From assembly GCA_934277985.1 (NCBI GenBank), contig CAKQWF010000002.1, positions 62,001-126,000 on the forward strand: 64,000 bases of DNA, written 5' to 3'. This DNA is from an uncultured Oxalobacter sp. GTDB lineage: Bacteria; Pseudomonadota; Gammaproteobacteria; Burkholderiales; Burkholderiaceae_D. Numbering within the stretch: the stretch's first letter is position 1; the number at the start of each line of letters is the position of its first letter. Positions 46,118 through 59,350 of the stretch are shown here, piece by piece. The notes under the pieces are model-generated. The model was given only the letters and a program-made list of their open reading frames with translations, was not told the origin of the DNA and made no database searches. A program made the translations under genes and the position numbers.

Positions 46118-47386
46118 ATGGATATTCGCTCCGAACCGCTCGTTGCCGGCATGATGCCAAGGCGACAAACGTATGGCGTACAGATCAGATATCGTGCGAA
46201 TACCGTGAATATCGGTCATGGTGCACCGGTTGTGGTGCAATCCATGACCAATACCGATACGGCTGATGTGGACGCCACGGTTCGTCAGGTGATGGCGTTG
46301 GCAGACGCTGGTTCCGAACTGGTACGCATGACGGTGAATACGCCGGAGGCTGCACAGGCCGTGCCGTCGATTCGCGAGCGGCTGGATGCGGCAGGTTACG
46401 ATGTTCCGCTGGTTGGTGATTTCCATTACAACGGACACTTGCTGCTGATGCAATATGCGGAATGTGCGCAGGCGCTGTCGAAGTATCGTATCAATCCGGG
46501 TAATGTCGGTCAGGGGGCGAAAAGAGACCTTCATTTCGCCGAGATGATCGAGGTGGCCTGCCGTTATGACAGGCCGGTTCGTATCGGTGTGAATTGGGGC
46601 AGTCTCGATCAGGGATTGCTGGAACGGCTCATGGATGAAAATGCACGACGTACGAAACCCTGGCCGGTCCAGAGTGTGATGTATGAGGCATTGATCTCAT
46701 CGGCCATCGAAAGCGCGGACAGGGCAGTGCAATGGGGATTGCCGGCGGATCATATTGTATTGTCATGCAAGGTATCAGGCGTGCAGGATCTGATCGCGGT
46801 TTATCGGGAATTGTCACGCCGTTGCCGTTACGCATTGCATCTCGGATTGACGGAGGCAGGCGTGGGCAGCAAGGGCATCGTTGCTTCGGTAGCGGCGTTG
46901 TCCGTGTTGTTGCAGGAAGGAATTGGCGATACAATCCGCATTTCGCTGACACCCGGTCCGGGGGAACCACGGACGAAAGAAGTCGTTGTGGCGCAGGAAT
47001 TGCTGCAAACGATAGGGTTGCGCAATTTCATTCCCATGGTGGTATCGTGTCCGGGATGTGGCCGGACTTCGTCCGATCTCTTCCAGAAACTGGCCGACAA
47101 TACCCAGAATTTCCTGCGAGAACAGATGCCTGACTGGAAACGGCGTTTTCCGGGGGTGGAAACGATGCGTGTGGCGGTGATGGGATGTATCGTCAACGGC
47201 CCGGGTGAATCGCGTCATGCAGATATCGGCATCAGCCTGCCCGGAAGAGGCGAATCGCCTGCCGTTCCCGTTTTTGCCGACGGCAAAAAAACGGCGACTT
47301 TGCGCGGCGACGATATTGACAGGCAGTTTCAGCAAATGATTGTGGATTATGTCGAATCCCGGTTCGGGAAAAAGCTAACAGATTGA
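46118..47386 (+). CDS. ispG: 4-hydroxy-3-methylbut-2-en-1-yl diphosphate synthase
   Basis: Penultimate enzyme of the MEP isoprenoid pathway, 422 residues. The N-terminal TIM barrel includes [18 protein letters not shown], and the C-terminal [4Fe-4S] site uses [13 protein letters not shown] and [11 protein letters not shown]. The extra 40-50 residues over E. coli IspG are usual for beta-proteobacteria. hisS starts 19 bp after its stop. Confidence 0.97.
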   Translation: MDIRSEPLVAGMMPRRQTYGVQIRYRANTVNIGHGAPVVVQSMTNTDTADVDATVRQVMALADAGSELVRMTVNTPEAAQAVPSIRERLDAAGYDVPLVGDFHYNGHLLLMQYAECAQALSKYRINPGNVGQGAKRDLHFAEMIEVACRYDRPVRIGVNWGSLDQGLLERLMDENARRTKPWPVQSVMYEALISSAIESADRAVQWGLPADHIVLSCKVSGVQDLIAVYRELSRRCRYALHLGLTEAGVGSKGIVASVAALSVLLQEGIGDTIRISLTPGPGEPRTKEVVVAQELLQTIGLRNFIPMVVSCPGCGRTSSDLFQKLADNTQNFLREQMPDWKRRFPGVETMRVAVMGCIVNGPGESRHADIGISLPGRGESPAVPVFADGKKTATLRGDDIDRQFQQMIVDYVESRFGKKLTD

Positions 47387-47404
47387 AGAAAAACAGTTAA
47401 AAAC

Positions 47405-48769
47405 ATGTCGGAAGAAAACAAGACAAAAAAGGTCAGGAAAATCCTGGGGATCAAGGGAATGAACGATATTCTTCCCGATGAATCTCCTCTTTGGGAATTG
47501 CTGGAAAATACCGTCGAATCGGTGCTGAAAAGCTATGGCTATCAGCGTATCAGGACGCCTATCGTTGAAGAAACAGCGCTTTTTGCGCGCGGACTGGGTG
47601 CGGTGACCGATATTGTGGAAAAGGAAATGTATTCCTTCGAGGATTCCCTCAACGGTGACCAGCTGACGTTGCGTCCGGAATGTACCGCAGGTGTCGTGCG
47701 AGCCGTACTGGAACACAATCTGACATACAATGGCCCGAAACGCTTGTGGTATACCGGTCCGATGTTCCGGCACGAGCGTCCGCAGCGTGGTCGCTATCGC
47801 CAGTTTCACCAGATTGGTGCCGAAGCGGTTGGTTTTCCCGGGCCGGATATCGATGCCGAACTGATTTTGCTGTGCCGTCGTTTGTGGGACGATCTCGGAC
47901 TGGACAATATCCGGCTGGAACTCAATTCGATCGGCAACGCCGAGGAACGCAACCGTCACCGCAGCGACCTGATCGCCTATTTCGAACAGCATCTGGATCT
48001 GCTGGATATGGATGCGCGGCGCAGGTTGCACAGTAATCCTTTGCGGATTCTGGATACGAAGAATCCGCACATGCAGGATATGGTCAATGCCGCGCCGAAA
48101 CTGCTGGATTATCTGGGACCGGATTCTCTGGCACATTTCGAAGGTGTCCAGAAGATTTTGCAACGCAACAATGTACCTTTCACGATCAATCCGAGACTGG
48201 TCCGCGGAATGGATTACTATAACCGGACGGTTTTCGAATGGATCAGCGAGGAACTCGGCGCACAGGGTACCGTTTGTGGCGGTGGCCGGTATGATCCGCT
48301 TTTTGAAATGTTCGGAGGGCGTCCTACGCCATCCTGCGGTTTTGCCATGGGTGTCGAACGCCTGATCGAGTTGCTCAAGGCCAAAGGCGATATGAACATA
48401 TCCAACCAGGTTGATGTGTTTATCGCCCATCAGGGAAATGATGCGTTGCTGGAAGCCACGGTACTGGCGGAATCGCTGCGCAATACCGGACTGGATGTCA
48501 TGCTTTATTGTACGGCGATGAATTCCGGTGGCAGTTTCAAGGCGCAGATGAAACGTGCGGACGAAAGCGGTGCCGCATTTGCCGTTCTGATCGGCGAAGA
48601 TGAAATCAGGAGCGGTCAGGCCAGTGTCAAGGCATTACGTGCCGGCAAGGAAGGCGATAACCAGTCTGCCGTGCCGTTCGAAAAGGTCGCCGATTATCTG
48701 GTCGAACAGATTGTCGGCGAATGCGATTGTGGTGACGATCATTCGTCACATGGTCATTGTATTCATTGA
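47405..48769 (+). CDS. hisS: histidine-tRNA ligase with Cys/His-rich tail
   Basis: Class II HisRS of 454 residues, longer than the common 420-430. Family motifs: [67 protein letters not shown] and [13 protein letters not shown], then the anticodon-binding domain. The extra length is a short basic N-terminus and a C-terminal tail ending [15 protein letters not shown] (residues 440-454), which holds three Cys and four His. The tail precedes the yfgM start and is not an overlap artefact. Confidence 0.97.
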   Translation: MSEENKTKKVRKILGIKGMNDILPDESPLWELLENTVESVLKSYGYQRIRTPIVEETALFARGLGAVTDIVEKEMYSFEDSLNGDQLTLRPECTAGVVRAVLEHNLTYNGPKRLWYTGPMFRHERPQRGRYRQFHQIGAEAVGFPGPDIDAELILLCRRLWDDLGLDNIRLELNSIGNAEERNRHRSDLIAYFEQHLDLLDMDARRRLHSNPLRILDTKNPHMQDMVNAAPKLLDYLGPDSLAHFEGVQKILQRNNVPFTINPRLVRGMDYYNRTVFEWISEELGAQGTVCGGGRYDPLFEMFGGRPTPSCGFAMGVERLIELLKAKGDMNISNQVDVFIAHQGNDALLEATVLAESLRNTGLDVMLYCTAMNSGGSFKAQMKRADESGAAFAVLIGEDEIRSGQASVKALRAGKEGDNQSAVPFEKVADYLVEQIVGECDCGDDHSSHGHCIH

Positions 48770-48780
48770 TCGGAACGAAA

Positions 48781-49428
48781 ATGGCTTACGATTTGGAAGA
48801 ACAGGAACAACTGGAATCCATCAAGGCATGGTGGAAAAAGCATGGCAACTGGATTACCTGGGTGCTGATTATCGCCCTGGGTTGCTATGCCGCTTATGCC
48901 TATTGGGGATATTACCAGCGCAAACAGGCGGCACAGGCATCCCAGCTGTATTACGAAATGCAAAATGCCGTCATGGCTGATGACAATGAAAGAGCCTTGC
49001 GTGTCGCGAAAGATACCCAGGAAAAATTCGGCAGTACGGCATATGCGCCGATGGTCACGCTGGTTGCCGCCAAAATGGCATATGAGGACAACAATACCGA
49101 TGTGGCCAAGGAACAGCTCAAATGGGTGGTCGATAATGCCAAACAGGATGGCTACAAGGCGATCGCTCGTATCCGGCTCGCAGGTATCCTGCTTGACGAG
49201 AAAGCCTATGACGAAGGCTTGAGCCTGCTTTCGGCCAATTTCCCGACTGCTTTCGCAAGTCTTGTCGAAGACCGGAAAGGAGATTTCTATGTGGCACAAA
49301 ACAGACTGGATGAAGCCAGAACAGCCTATCGTGCCGCACTGGACAAGGCGGATCAGAACGATCCGGGAAGGCAGCTGATCCAGCTCAAACTGGAAGAACT
49401 GGGTGTTTCACCTGATGCCAAAGGATGA
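48781..49428 (+). CDS. YfgM-like tetratricopeptide membrane protein (SecYEG ancillary subunit)
   Basis: A 215-residue protein with one N-terminal membrane segment (about residues 22-42, ITWVLIIALGCYAAYAYWGYY) and a periplasmic TPR-like helical domain. YfgM of E. coli associates with the SecYEG translocon and the chaperone PpiD. The start MAYDLEEQEQ follows the family. Located between hisS and bamB, as in E. coli. Confidence 0.92.
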   Translation: MAYDLEEQEQLESIKAWWKKHGNWITWVLIIALGCYAAYAYWGYYQRKQAAQASQLYYEMQNAVMADDNERALRVAKDTQEKFGSTAYAPMVTLVAAKMAYEDNNTDVAKEQLKWVVDNAKQDGYKAIARIRLAGILLDEKAYDEGLSLLSANFPTAFASLVEDRKGDFYVAQNRLDEARTAYRAALDKADQNDPGRQLIQLKLEELGVSPDAKG

Positions 49429-49432
49429 TTCC

Positions 49433-50590
49433 GTGAAAAAGCAGTTGAGATCGATACTTGTATGGGCAAGCATGGCATTGTCGCTGTCGTTGGGCGGCTG
49501 TGCCATCTATGACTGGTTTTCGGACCCGCCGCCGAGAAATCCGCCGGCGGAACTGGTGCAGTTTTCGCCGTCGAAGACCCCTCATCGCCTATGGTCAGTC
49601 AATGTCGGATCAGCGGGAAACTATGTTTTCGAACCGGCTGTCGTTTTTGACGCAGTTTATGCAGCCGCGGCGGATGGTACCGTAGTCAGGGTCGATCCTT
49701 CAAATGGTGCTGAAGTCTGGCGCCGCGATGTCGATACGGATCTGACGACCGGTGTCGCAACTGACGGAAATACGGTAGTGGTTGCCGGTGTGAAAGGTTC
49801 GCTGATTGCACTGGATTCCGGTGGCAACGAAAAATGGAAGGTACCCGTCTCTACGGAAATTCTGACGACACCGATCATCGCACATGGCCTGGTGGTCGTG
49901 CGCAGCATGGACAACAAGATTTCGGCCTACGATGTCGATACCGGCGAACGTCGCTGGATCGTACCATATCGCGCACCGGCGCTGATGTTGCGCGCTTCTC
50001 CGGGTATTGCGACTGTCGGCCCGACGGTGATCGTTGCCTTGCCAGGTGGACGCATGATCTCGATGATGATCAATACCGGTGCTATCCGCTGGGAAATACC
50101 GATCGGAGATCCGAAGGGGGCGACGGAGCTGGAACGCATTGCGGACATGTCCGGCACACCGGCCATATACGGACAGGGGGTTTGTGTCGCCGCTTATCAG
50201 GGGCGGATGGGATGTTTCGACGTTGTGTCCGGCTCGACTTTCTGGGTCAAGGGATTTTCGAGCAAGGTCGGTGTCAGCATCGATGAAGAACACGTTTATG
50301 CTGTCGATACAAACGACAAGGTATATGCATTTTCCAACTTGCGTGGCCAGAGTGTCTGGCGCAATGACAAAATGACCTACCGCAGTCTGACGACGCCCGT
50401 GCCGTACCGTTCGGATGTAGCGGTCGGAGACGGTCAGGGATTTATCCATTTCCTCTCGCGTTATGACGGTTCGTTCGATGCAAGGATCGAAACGGATGGC
50501 TCGCCCATTCTGGCGACACCTGTTGTGATGGGCGAACGGTTGATTGTGCAGACACGTGATGGGTCGTTGCAGGCGTTTACCCTGGATTGA
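49433..50590 (+). CDS. bamB: outer membrane assembly factor BamB (lipoprotein), GTG start
   Basis: Beta-propeller lipoprotein of the BAM complex that inserts outer-membrane proteins, about 385 residues. The GTG at 49433 has AAGGA upstream and gives a clean signal peptide (VKKQLRSILVW..LSLGGC) with Cys at about residue 21; ATGs further upstream overlap yfgM and would lengthen the N-region. PQQ-like repeats follow, for example AAADGTVVRVDPSNGAEVWR and SGTPAIYGQGVCVA. The order yfgM-bamB-der is standard. Confidence 0.95.
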   Translation: MKKQLRSILVWASMALSLSLGGCAIYDWFSDPPPRNPPAELVQFSPSKTPHRLWSVNVGSAGNYVFEPAVVFDAVYAAAADGTVVRVDPSNGAEVWRRDVDTDLTTGVATDGNTVVVAGVKGSLIALDSGGNEKWKVPVSTEILTTPIIAHGLVVVRSMDNKISAYDVDTGERRWIVPYRAPALMLRASPGIATVGPTVIVALPGGRMISMMINTGAIRWEIPIGDPKGATELERIADMSGTPAIYGQGVCVAAYQGRMGCFDVVSGSTFWVKGFSSKVGVSIDEEHVYAVDTNDKVYAFSNLRGQSVWRNDKMTYRSLTTPVPYRSDVAVGDGQGFIHFLSRYDGSFDARIETDGSPILATPVVMGERLIVQTRDGSLQAFTLD

Positions 50591-50593
50591 AAG

Positions 50594-51931
50594 ATGAAAC
50601 CTGTTATCGCTTTGGTGGGCCGTCCCAATGTCGGCAAATCCACGCTATTTAACCGGCTGACACGCTCAAGGGCAGCGCTGGTCGCCGATTATCCCGGTCT
50701 GACCCGCGATCGTCACTATGGTGAAGGAAAGATGGGGGACTGGCCTTTTCTGGTCATCGATACCGGTGGCTTCGAACCTGTCGTCAAGGAAGGTGTTTTG
50801 CAGGAAATGGCAAAACAGACGAAACAGGCGGTGGCAGAGGCCGATGTGGTGGTTTTCATCGTCGATGGACGTCAGGGGATTACGCCGCATGACAAGGCCA
50901 TTACCGATTATCTGCGCAGATGTGATCGTCCCGTCATTCTGGCGGTCAACAAGGCCGAAGGTATGAAATATACGGCTGTCGTGGCCGATTTTTATGAACT
51001 GGGGCTTGGTGATCCGCTCGTGATTTCGTCGGCACATGGCGACGGTGTCTATACATTGCTTGACGAGGCGCTGAAAAGGGTACCGGAAGCTGTGCATGAG
51101 TCGGATGAAGAAGCGCAAACGGAACAGTCGTCAATCAGGCTGGCGATCGTCGGGCGTCCCAATGTCGGCAAGTCAACCATGATCAATGCACTTCTCGGTG
51201 AAGATCGGGTCATCGCATTCGACTTGCCAGGAACGACACGCGATGCGATCGAAATACCTTTCGAGCGCGATGGAAAACACTATACGCTGGTCGATACGGC
51301 AGGCTTGAGAAAACGCGGGAAAGTCTTTCAGGCAATCGAAAAATTCTCGGTTGTCAAAACCTTGCAGGCCATATCGGAAGCGAATGTCGTACTGTTGCTG
51401 CTCGATGCACGACAGGATATATCGGAACAGGATGCACATATTGCAGGGTTCGTGCTGGAAAGCGGTCGTGCGCTGGTCGTTGGTATCAACAAATGGGATG
51501 GCCTTTCTCAGGACAAACGCAAGGAAATTCGTTCCGAGGTCGAGCGCAAGCTTCATTTTCTTTCTTTTGCAAAATTCCATTATGTCTCGGCGCTGAAGGC
51601 GACGGGTATCGCTTCACTGATGCGTTCTGTCGATGCAGCGTATGCCGCAGCCATGGCGAAATTGCCAACGCCACGTTTGACAAGAGTTCTGGAAGAAGCG
51701 GTCGCTCACCAACAGCCACCACGTCGCCAGGGTTCCATCAGACCGAAATTGCGCTATGCCCATCAGGGTGGCCAGAATCCGCCTGTGATCGTGATTCATG
51801 GCAACAGTCTGGAAAATGTCGGCGACGATTACAAGCGTTATCTGGAAAAGCATTTCCGGGATGCCTTTTCGCTGGTGGGTACGCCTTTGCGCATCGAATT
51901 CCGTTCAGGAAAGAATCCGTTTGCAAAATAA
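50594..51931 (+). CDS. der: ribosome biogenesis GTPase Der (EngA)
   Basis: Two tandem GTPase domains and a C-terminal KH-like domain, 445 residues. Each G domain has its P-loop ([12 protein letters not shown] at the N-terminus and [12 protein letters not shown] at about residue 185), DTGG/DTAG and NKAE/NKWD motifs. Der acts in 50S assembly. It starts 3 bp after bamB. A 144-bp gap then precedes hfq. Confidence 0.98.
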   Translation: MKPVIALVGRPNVGKSTLFNRLTRSRAALVADYPGLTRDRHYGEGKMGDWPFLVIDTGGFEPVVKEGVLQEMAKQTKQAVAEADVVVFIVDGRQGITPHDKAITDYLRRCDRPVILAVNKAEGMKYTAVVADFYELGLGDPLVISSAHGDGVYTLLDEALKRVPEAVHESDEEAQTEQSSIRLAIVGRPNVGKSTMINALLGEDRVIAFDLPGTTRDAIEIPFERDGKHYTLVDTAGLRKRGKVFQAIEKFSVVKTLQAISEANVVLLLLDARQDISEQDAHIAGFVLESGRALVVGINKWDGLSQDKRKEIRSEVERKLHFLSFAKFHYVSALKATGIASLMRSVDAAYAAAMAKLPTPRLTRVLEEAVAHQQPPRRQGSIRPKLRYAHQGGQNPPVIVIHGNSLENVGDDYKRYLEKHFRDAFSLVGTPLRIEFRSGKNPFAK

Positions 51932-52075
51932 TCGGTTTCTGCATGGTGCAAACCATAATTTCGGGAAGCAAATAGGGTATAGTTGACCTGTTTCGATGTA
52001 TGGTTTTATTTGCGGCACAACGAGCCGTATTCAGTCTCCAATATCCAACAACAATTATTATTCATGGAGTCAAAT

Positions 52076-52315
52076 ATGAGTGTGAACAAGGGACAGATGT
52101 TGCAGGATCCTTTTTTGAACATCCTGCGCAAGGAGCATATTCCTGTTTCCATTTACCTGATTAACGGCATCAAGTTGCAGGGACAGGTCGAATCGTTCGA
52201 CCAGTATGTCGTCTTGCTGCGCAACAGTGTGACGCAAATGGTTTACAAGCATGCCATTTCGACGGTGGTACCTTCCCGTGCGATCAGCCTGGGGATGGAT
52301 GAGGAAAATGCCTGA
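52076..52315 (+). CDS. hfq: RNA chaperone Hfq
   Basis: Sm-like hexameric RNA chaperone for small-RNA regulation, 79 residues and short at the C-terminus. The core [19 protein letters not shown] and the Sm2 motif [13 protein letters not shown] are conserved. The start MSVNKGQML follows TGGAG; an upstream extension of 31 codons is not supported. It lies upstream of hflX as in most proteobacteria, and the 144-bp gap before it is likely to carry its promoter. Confidence 0.98.
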   Translation: MSVNKGQMLQDPFLNILRKEHIPVSIYLINGIKLQGQVESFDQYVVLLRNSVTQMVYKHAISTVVPSRAISLGMDEENA

Positions 52316-52341
52316 TCTTTTCCTGAAAGCGGGTTGCTGAC

Positions 52342-53481
52342 ATGACGAAAGCCATTCTTGTCGGTGTGGATTTCGGAAAAGGTGATCATGCCGGAAGTCT
52401 TGAGGAACTGACCCTTCTGGCGAGTTCGGCCGGTGCGGAACCTGTTTTTACCGTGACCGGCAAGCGCTCCAGTCCCGATGCCGCATTCTATATCGGCAGC
52501 GGCAAGGTCGACGAGGTAGCGCAAGCGATTCATCTGTACGGAGCCGAGCTGGTGATTTTCAACCATGCGCTTTCGCCCGCGCAGCAGCGCAATCTTGAAA
52601 AACGATTGCATATCAATGTAGTGGACAGAACCAGTCTGATTCTGGATATTTTTGCGCAGCGCGCCAAAAGCCATGAAGGGAAAGTCCAGGTGGAACTGGC
52701 CCAGTTGCAGCATCTGATGACACGTCTGGTTCGCGGATGGACCCATCTGGAACGGCAAAAAGGCGGTATCGGTTTGCGTGGGCCGGGTGAAACACAGCTT
52801 GAAACAGACCGCCGTCTTATCGGTGAGCGGGTTCGCATGCTTCGGACACGTCTGTCGAAATTGCAGCGGCAACGTGAGACACAGCGGCGCTCGCGCAATC
52901 GCAACCAGATATTTTCGGTTTCGCTGGTTGGCTATACCAATGCCGGCAAGTCAACGTTGTTCAATACGATGACGAAAGCGGGTACTTACGCCGCTGATCA
53001 GCTTTTCGCTACGCTGGATACGACATCCAGACGGATTTATCTGGAAAACGTCGGCAATGTAGTGATTTCGGATACCGTCGGTTTCATCCGCGAATTGCCG
53101 CACCAGCTGGTTGCCGCGTTCAGAGCGACGCTGGAGGAAACCATTCATGCCGATCTTTTGCTCCATGTGGTGGATGCTGGCAATCCGATGCGCAATGAAC
53201 AGATCGAACAGGTCAATCTTGTGCTGGAAGAGATCGGCGCAGACAGGATTCCGCAACTGCTGGTCTGGAACAAGATCGATGTGGCCGGCCTGAAACCGGG
53301 TATCGAGCGGGACGAGTATGGTAAAATCAGACGCGTCTTTGCCAGCGCAAGAACCGGTGAAGGGCTGGATTTGTTGCGAGAAGCCATCGCCGAATATGCC
53401 AAAGACGAAAAAGACGCCCGTTCAGGTGATATGGATGAAAGAAACAGACCTGACAATCATTCCGATATTGCCAGTATTTGA
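52342..53481 (+). CDS. hflX: ribosome-associated GTPase HflX
   Basis: GTPase that splits or rescues stalled ribosomes, 379 residues. The N-terminal HflX domain contains YIGSGKVDEVAQ and the glycine-rich GGIGLRGPGETQLETDRR. The G domain has the P-loop VGYTNAGKSTLFN, SDTVGFIRELP and NKID. Its stop is 27 bp before hflK. Confidence 0.97.
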   Translation: MTKAILVGVDFGKGDHAGSLEELTLLASSAGAEPVFTVTGKRSSPDAAFYIGSGKVDEVAQAIHLYGAELVIFNHALSPAQQRNLEKRLHINVVDRTSLILDIFAQRAKSHEGKVQVELAQLQHLMTRLVRGWTHLERQKGGIGLRGPGETQLETDRRLIGERVRMLRTRLSKLQRQRETQRRSRNRNQIFSVSLVGYTNAGKSTLFNTMTKAGTYAADQLFATLDTTSRRIYLENVGNVVISDTVGFIRELPHQLVAAFRATLEETIHADLLLHVVDAGNPMRNEQIEQVNLVLEEIGADRIPQLLVWNKIDVAGLKPGIERDEYGKIRRVFASARTGEGLDLLREAIAEYAKDEKDARSGDMDERNRPDNHSDIASI

Positions 53482-53508
53482 TTTGAACCATCTCACATAG
53501 TGTTTAGC

Positions 53509-54753
53509 ATGCAGCCTTCACCATCATCCGATTTGCACAAACCGGAGCCGTTTCGTGACGATCTGTTTGGACATGGGCAGGGTTTCGGAGACGAGAAACC
53601 ACCTGATGTCGAAAAGATGTGGAAGGATTTCAACCGCAAGTTGAACAATCTTTTCAAATGGGGAAAGAAACGCGACAGGCAGGAAGATCCGGACAATGAT
53701 CCCTACAATGACCGGGACACGCGTCCGCGTGCGCTCAAGATCGCGTTTTGCCTGATTCTTTTCATCGCGATCGTTTTCTGGGCCGGTACCGGTTTTTATT
53801 CAGTACAGGAAGGCCAGACGGGCGTGGTCATGACGTTCGGCCGTTTCAGCGGCTTCACTCAGTCCGGTATCAACTGGCGTATGCCATGGCCAATACAAAG
53901 CCATGAAGTCGTCAATGTTTCGCAGGTACGTACCGTCGAGGTCGGGTATCGCAACAATCTTCGCAACAAGCAGCTCAACGAGGCGTTGATGTTGACGAAC
54001 GATGAAAATATCGTCGATATCCAGTTTGCGGTTCAGTACCGGTTGAAAAATGCGGCTGACTGGGTGTTCAACAATCGCGATCAGGAAGACATGGTCAGAC
54101 AGGTGGCCGAGTCGGCTATCCGTGAAGTTGTCGGGCGCAAGAAAATGGATTTCGTGCTGTATGAAGGTCGTGACCAGATCGCGACTGAAGCGCAGCAGAT
54201 CATGCAGCAGATTTTCGACCAGTACCATTCAGGCGTGATGGTCACGAATGTGACCATGCAGGGTGTGCAACCCCCCGAACAGGTACAGGCGGCATTCGAC
54301 GACGCAGTCAAGGCCGGACAGGATCGGGAACGTCTCAAAAACGAGGGACAGGCCTATGCCAACGATGTGATACCGAAAGCAAAGGGTGCTGCAGCCCGTC
54401 TGAAAGAAGAAGCAGAGGCATACCGGCAAAAAGTGATCGCCAATGCCGAGGGCGATACATCGCGTTTCAAACAGATTGTCGCGGAATACCAGAAAGCGCC
54501 AGCGGTCACACGAGACAGAATGTATCTGGAAACGATGCAACAGATTTTCGCCAATACGACCAAGCTGATGATCGATACCCGTGCGGGCAACAATTTGTTG
54601 TATTTGCCGCTGGACAAGCTGGTTTCTCAGACCGGTACGACTGATTCCGGTACGGATACAGCATCTTCCACGGTGTCGGCGGAGTCGCCGGCATCGAACG
54701 GTCGCGTCGAACGGGAGCGTGCGCGTGATGACCGCTCAAGAGGAGGAAGATAA
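53509..54753 (+). CDS. hflK: FtsH-associated membrane protein HflK
   Basis: SPFH-family subunit that forms a complex with HflC and modulates the FtsH protease. 414 residues from ATG 53509; a GTG three codons earlier is possible. A Gly/Pro-rich cytoplasmic N-terminus leads to one membrane helix at about 80-100 (IAFCLILFIAIVFWAGTGFY), followed by the band-7 domain and a coiled coil rich in Ala/Glu/Lys. The stop overlaps the hflC start by one base. Confidence 0.96.
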   Translation: MQPSPSSDLHKPEPFRDDLFGHGQGFGDEKPPDVEKMWKDFNRKLNNLFKWGKKRDRQEDPDNDPYNDRDTRPRALKIAFCLILFIAIVFWAGTGFYSVQEGQTGVVMTFGRFSGFTQSGINWRMPWPIQSHEVVNVSQVRTVEVGYRNNLRNKQLNEALMLTNDENIVDIQFAVQYRLKNAADWVFNNRDQEDMVRQVAESAIREVVGRKKMDFVLYEGRDQIATEAQQIMQQIFDQYHSGVMVTNVTMQGVQPPEQVQAAFDDAVKAGQDRERLKNEGQAYANDVIPKAKGAAARLKEEAEAYRQKVIANAEGDTSRFKQIVAEYQKAPAVTRDRMYLETMQQIFANTTKLMIDTRAGNNLLYLPLDKLVSQTGTTDSGTDTASSTVSAESPASNGRVERERARDDRSRGGR

Positions 54754-55625
54754 TGAAGTACGTTATCGGCTTTTTCATTTTTGCCGTCATGGCGCTGACA
54801 GTGGGAACGGGGCTTTTCGTGGTGGATCAGCGGCAGTACGCCATCGTCTTCGCCATGGGTGAAGTCAAGGAAATCATTGAGGAACCCGGCCTGTATTTCA
54901 AGTTGCCTGCACCGATGCAGAACGTACTGTTTCTTGACAAGCGGATTTTGTCCACCGAAACCCATGAGCCGGACAGGATCATCACGGCTGAAAAAATGAA
55001 CATTCTGGTCGATTCCTATGTCAAGTGGCGCATTGTCGATCCGAAGCTGTTTTATGTCAGTTTCGGCGGGGACGAGCAGCGGACACAGGACCGGATGGCA
55101 CAGATCGTCAAGGCGGCGCTGAATGACGAGATCACCAAACGCACGGTCAGCGAAGTGATTTCGGGCAATCGCGACGAGATGATGGCAGCCGTGAAAAACA
55201 AGATGGCACGCGAGACGGAACATATCGGTGTGGAAATCATTGATGTACGCCTGAAGCGTGTCGATTATGTCGAGCAGATCAATCATTCCGTGTTCGAACG
55301 CATGAAATCTGAACGTACCCGTGTGGCCAACGAATTGCGCTCGATCGGGGAAGCCGAGTCGGAGAAGATTCGTGCGGATGCAGACAAGCAACGGACGGTC
55401 ATTCTTGCGGAAGCGTTTCGCGATGCGGAGAAAATAAAAGGGGAAGGCGATGCCAAGGCAGCGCGCATTTATGCGAGTGCGTTTGGCAAGAATCCTGAGT
55501 TTTATCGTTTTTATCGCAGTCTGGAAGCCTACAAGGAAAGTTTCAAAAACAGGAAAGATATTCTGGTCGTCGATCCGAGCTCCGAATTTTTCCGTTACAT
55601 GAAGCATCCGAAAGGCGCAAAATAA
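54753..55625 (+). CDS. hflC: FtsH-associated membrane protein HflC
   Basis: Partner of HflK, 290 residues. It has an N-terminal membrane helix (KYVIGFFIFAVMALTVGTGL), a band-7/SPFH domain containing FVVDQRQYAIVFAMGEVKE and a helical C-terminus with EAFRDAEKIKGEGDAKAARI. The TAATG junction with hflK implies translational coupling. Confidence 0.97.
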   Translation: MKYVIGFFIFAVMALTVGTGLFVVDQRQYAIVFAMGEVKEIIEEPGLYFKLPAPMQNVLFLDKRILSTETHEPDRIITAEKMNILVDSYVKWRIVDPKLFYVSFGGDEQRTQDRMAQIVKAALNDEITKRTVSEVISGNRDEMMAAVKNKMARETEHIGVEIIDVRLKRVDYVEQINHSVFERMKSERTRVANELRSIGEAESEKIRADADKQRTVILAEAFRDAEKIKGEGDAKAARIYASAFGKNPEFYRFYRSLEAYKESFKNRKDILVVDPSSEFFRYMKHPKGAK

Positions 55626-55687
55626 TCTTTTTTGCGTACAAAGCGCTTCTTTGTATTATCATTAAAATTTTTTGCTGAATGTGAATC

Positions 55688-58161
<2,474 letters not shown>

Positions 58162-58174
58162 TACAAACGGATAT

Positions 58175-58202
58175 AAAAAAGCCGGCATTTGCCGGCTTTT
58201 TT
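58175..58202. terminator. bidirectional terminator for purA and the PBP7 gene
   Basis: AAAAAAGCCGGC (58175-58186) and GCCGGCTTTTTT (58191-58202) form a 12-bp stem with loop ATTT. Symmetric A- and T-runs serve both convergent genes. Confidence 0.93.
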
Positions 58203-58216
58203 GTTGCGGTAATGGA

Positions 58217-59350
58217 TCAGACATTCGGGTCCGGATGGATTGAATCAGGATGGGTCAGCCAGTTGTGGATACGTTGTGCGTCTGCCAGACGTGCTCCCTT
58301 GCCCTTGGAGTCCAGAAAAACCATGACGATAGGACGTCCCTGGATAATAGCTTGCATGACCAGACATTGTCCTGCCTCGGAAATATAGCCGGTCTTCTGC
58401 AGGCGGATGTGCCAGTTCGGATTGTGAACCAGTCCGTTGGTATTGCCGTAGTGCATTTCGTGCATACCGTCATCGACGGAATAGTACGTATCGGTCGAAT
58501 ATTGCCTGAGGATCGGATGCTGGGCGGCAGCCATGACGAGTTTCGCCAAATCACGTGCGCTGGCCATGTTGCCGCTGGAAAGCCCGCTGGAATCGACATA
58601 CTGCGAGTCCGACATTCCCAGCATTTGTGCCTTGATGTTCATGGCATCGACAAAAGCGGGTAACCCACCCGGATAATTTCTGCCAAGTGCTGCCGCAGCG
58701 CGGTTCTCGGAACTCATGAGCGCAAGATGCAACAGGTTGGCGCGGGTCATTCGGGTACCGACCTTCAGGCGCGAGCTGGTATATTTCTTCGTATCGACAT
58801 CGTCTTCCGTGATTTCGAGAACCTCATTCATGTCCTGCATGGACTCGACGACGACCAGACCGGTCATCAGTTTGGTGATCGAGGCCATCGGCAGAGCGAT
58901 ATTGCCGTTTTTCTCGAACAGGATTTCCAGGTTCGATTCATCCAGAACCAGTGCGGCGTTGGATTTCAGGGATAACGGATCGTAGGTGTCTTTGAGACCG
59001 GCCAGATCACCGAAAGAATATCTTGGAGCAATCGGTGCTGTGCGTCTGAATGAAACTTTCCGGTAAGTCATCCTGTTTTTTCCACGCAGGTTGCGTTTAT
59101 CCAGCGAAGCCAGTTTTTTGGTGTTGCGACCGTTTTTCGTCGAGACAATGCGTGCCTTTCTGTTTTTTGATTGGGCGGTGTTTTGTCGTGCGACAGGAGA
59201 TGTGCGGTTACTTTTGCGTTGCGGAGCGGTTTTAGCCGCTGTTTTTCGTGCAGGAGCCTTTGCGGTTTTTTGGGAAGCAGCCAGTCCGGGGGTGGCTGTG
59301 AAAACGCACAAGATGATCAGTGACAATAATCCGCTTATGATTTTGTGCAT
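58217..59350 (-). CDS. pbpG: D-alanyl-D-alanine endopeptidase (PBP7/PbpG-like)
   Basis: Low-molecular-weight penicillin-binding protein that cuts peptidoglycan cross-links, 377 residues. The signal peptide (HKIISGLLSLIILCV, ending GLAA) is followed by about 80 residues rich in Lys, Arg, Ala and Ser. The S11 peptidase domain then has SITK (Ser-x-x-Lys) in ALPMASITKLMTG, the SxN motif SSEN and the KTG motif LQKTGYIS. The long basic linker is the unusual part. Divergent from smc with a 236-bp spacer. Confidence 0.93.
   Translation of the reverse strand: MHKIISGLLSLIILCVFTATPGLAASQKTAKAPARKTAAKTAPQRKSNRTSPVARQNTAQSKNRKARIVSTKNGRNTKKLASLDKRNLRGKNRMTYRKVSFRRTAPIAPRYSFGDLAGLKDTYDPLSLKSNAALVLDESNLEILFEKNGNIALPMASITKLMTGLVVVESMQDMNEVLEITEDDVDTKKYTSSRLKVGTRMTRANLLHLALMSSENRAAAALGRNYPGGLPAFVDAMNIKAQMLGMSDSQYVDSSGLSSGNMASARDLAKLVMAAAQHPILRQYSTDTYYSVDDGMHEMHYGNTNGLVHNPNWHIRLQKTGYISEAGQCLVMQAIIQGRPIVMVFLDSKGKGARLADAQRIHNWLTHPDSIHPDPNV

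Noticed and set aside
47375..48430. Open minus-strand frame of 351 codons opposite hisS
   Set aside because: Shadow of hisS; composition mirrors the real gene.
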